A stretch of 23,052 nucleotides of DNA from Burkholderiales bacterium UBA2459 (GTDB lineage: Bacteria; Pseudomonadota; Gammaproteobacteria; Burkholderiales; Burkholderiaceae_E). Below the pieces are notes generated by a model, which saw nothing but the letters and a program-made list of their open reading frames with translations, did no database searches and was not told the DNA's origin. The stretch lies in contig DDPV01000020.1 of NCBI GenBank assembly GCA_002342365.1, positions 15,975 through 39,026 on the forward strand, given 5' to 3'. This document shows, in pieces, positions 23,051-23,052 of the stretch. The position numbers and the translations under genes are program-made. The number at the start of each line of letters is the position of its first letter. The first letter of the stretch is position 1.

Positions 23051-23052
23051 AA

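Overview
The window looks like chromosomal DNA of a betaproteobacterium, most likely Burkholderiales. The base composition is moderately GC-rich. It carries a Bug-type (TctC-like) periplasmic binding protein, a CaiB/BaiF CoA-transferase, an MmgE/PrpD protein and a 2-oxopentenoate hydratase-like protein, a combination typical of that order. The genus cannot be fixed from the sequence. I see no insertion sequence, phage gene, CRISPR array or rRNA. Genes are tightly packed, and several neighbours overlap or nearly touch.

Region 1 (1-11420, all + strand). The window opens inside a TPP (thiamine pyrophosphate) riboswitch. It is followed by an 11-bp hairpin that covers part of the ribosome binding site of a TonB-dependent outer-membrane receptor gene. 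A weak terminator-like hairpin lies between the receptor and a periplasmic M16 zinc protease with two homologous halves. Closely spaced genes follow for a CoA-transferase, a Bug solute-binding protein, a PLP-dependent serine/threonine dehydratase, an unassigned methyltransferase-like protein and an M3 peptidase of the Dcp type. Receptor plus M16 protease recalls the FusA/FusC and YddB/PqqL pairs. The riboswitch points to thiamine or a thiamine precursor as the cargo.

Region 2 (11380-14961). Genes alternate in direction: an MFS carrier (-) whose 3' end overlaps the peptidase gene, a zinc alcohol dehydrogenase (+), and an EamA/DMT exporter (-) whose 3' end overlaps the dehydrogenase gene.

Region 3 (15009-18596). 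On the minus strand, GTP cyclohydrolase I (folE) is followed after 4 nt by a BLUF blue-light receptor gene and then by the DMT exporter gene, so the three are probably co-transcribed. This suggests a link between light sensing and pterin synthesis. A MhpD-like hydratase gene is divergent from folE and convergent with an MmgE/PrpD gene.

Region 4 (18597-23052). A prolyl-oligopeptidase-family (S9) peptidase gene overlaps, out of frame by 59 nt, a SixA-like phosphatase gene with a Tat-like signal. Next come a short imperfect repeat array, a possible small membrane protein, a MarR-type regulator, a MocA/MobA-type nucleotidyltransferase, and a convergent tRNA-Phe gene that lacks an encoded CCA and lies 2 nt from the transferase stop codon.

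The observations most worth a second look are the riboswitch-receptor-M16 module and the folE-BLUF gene pair.
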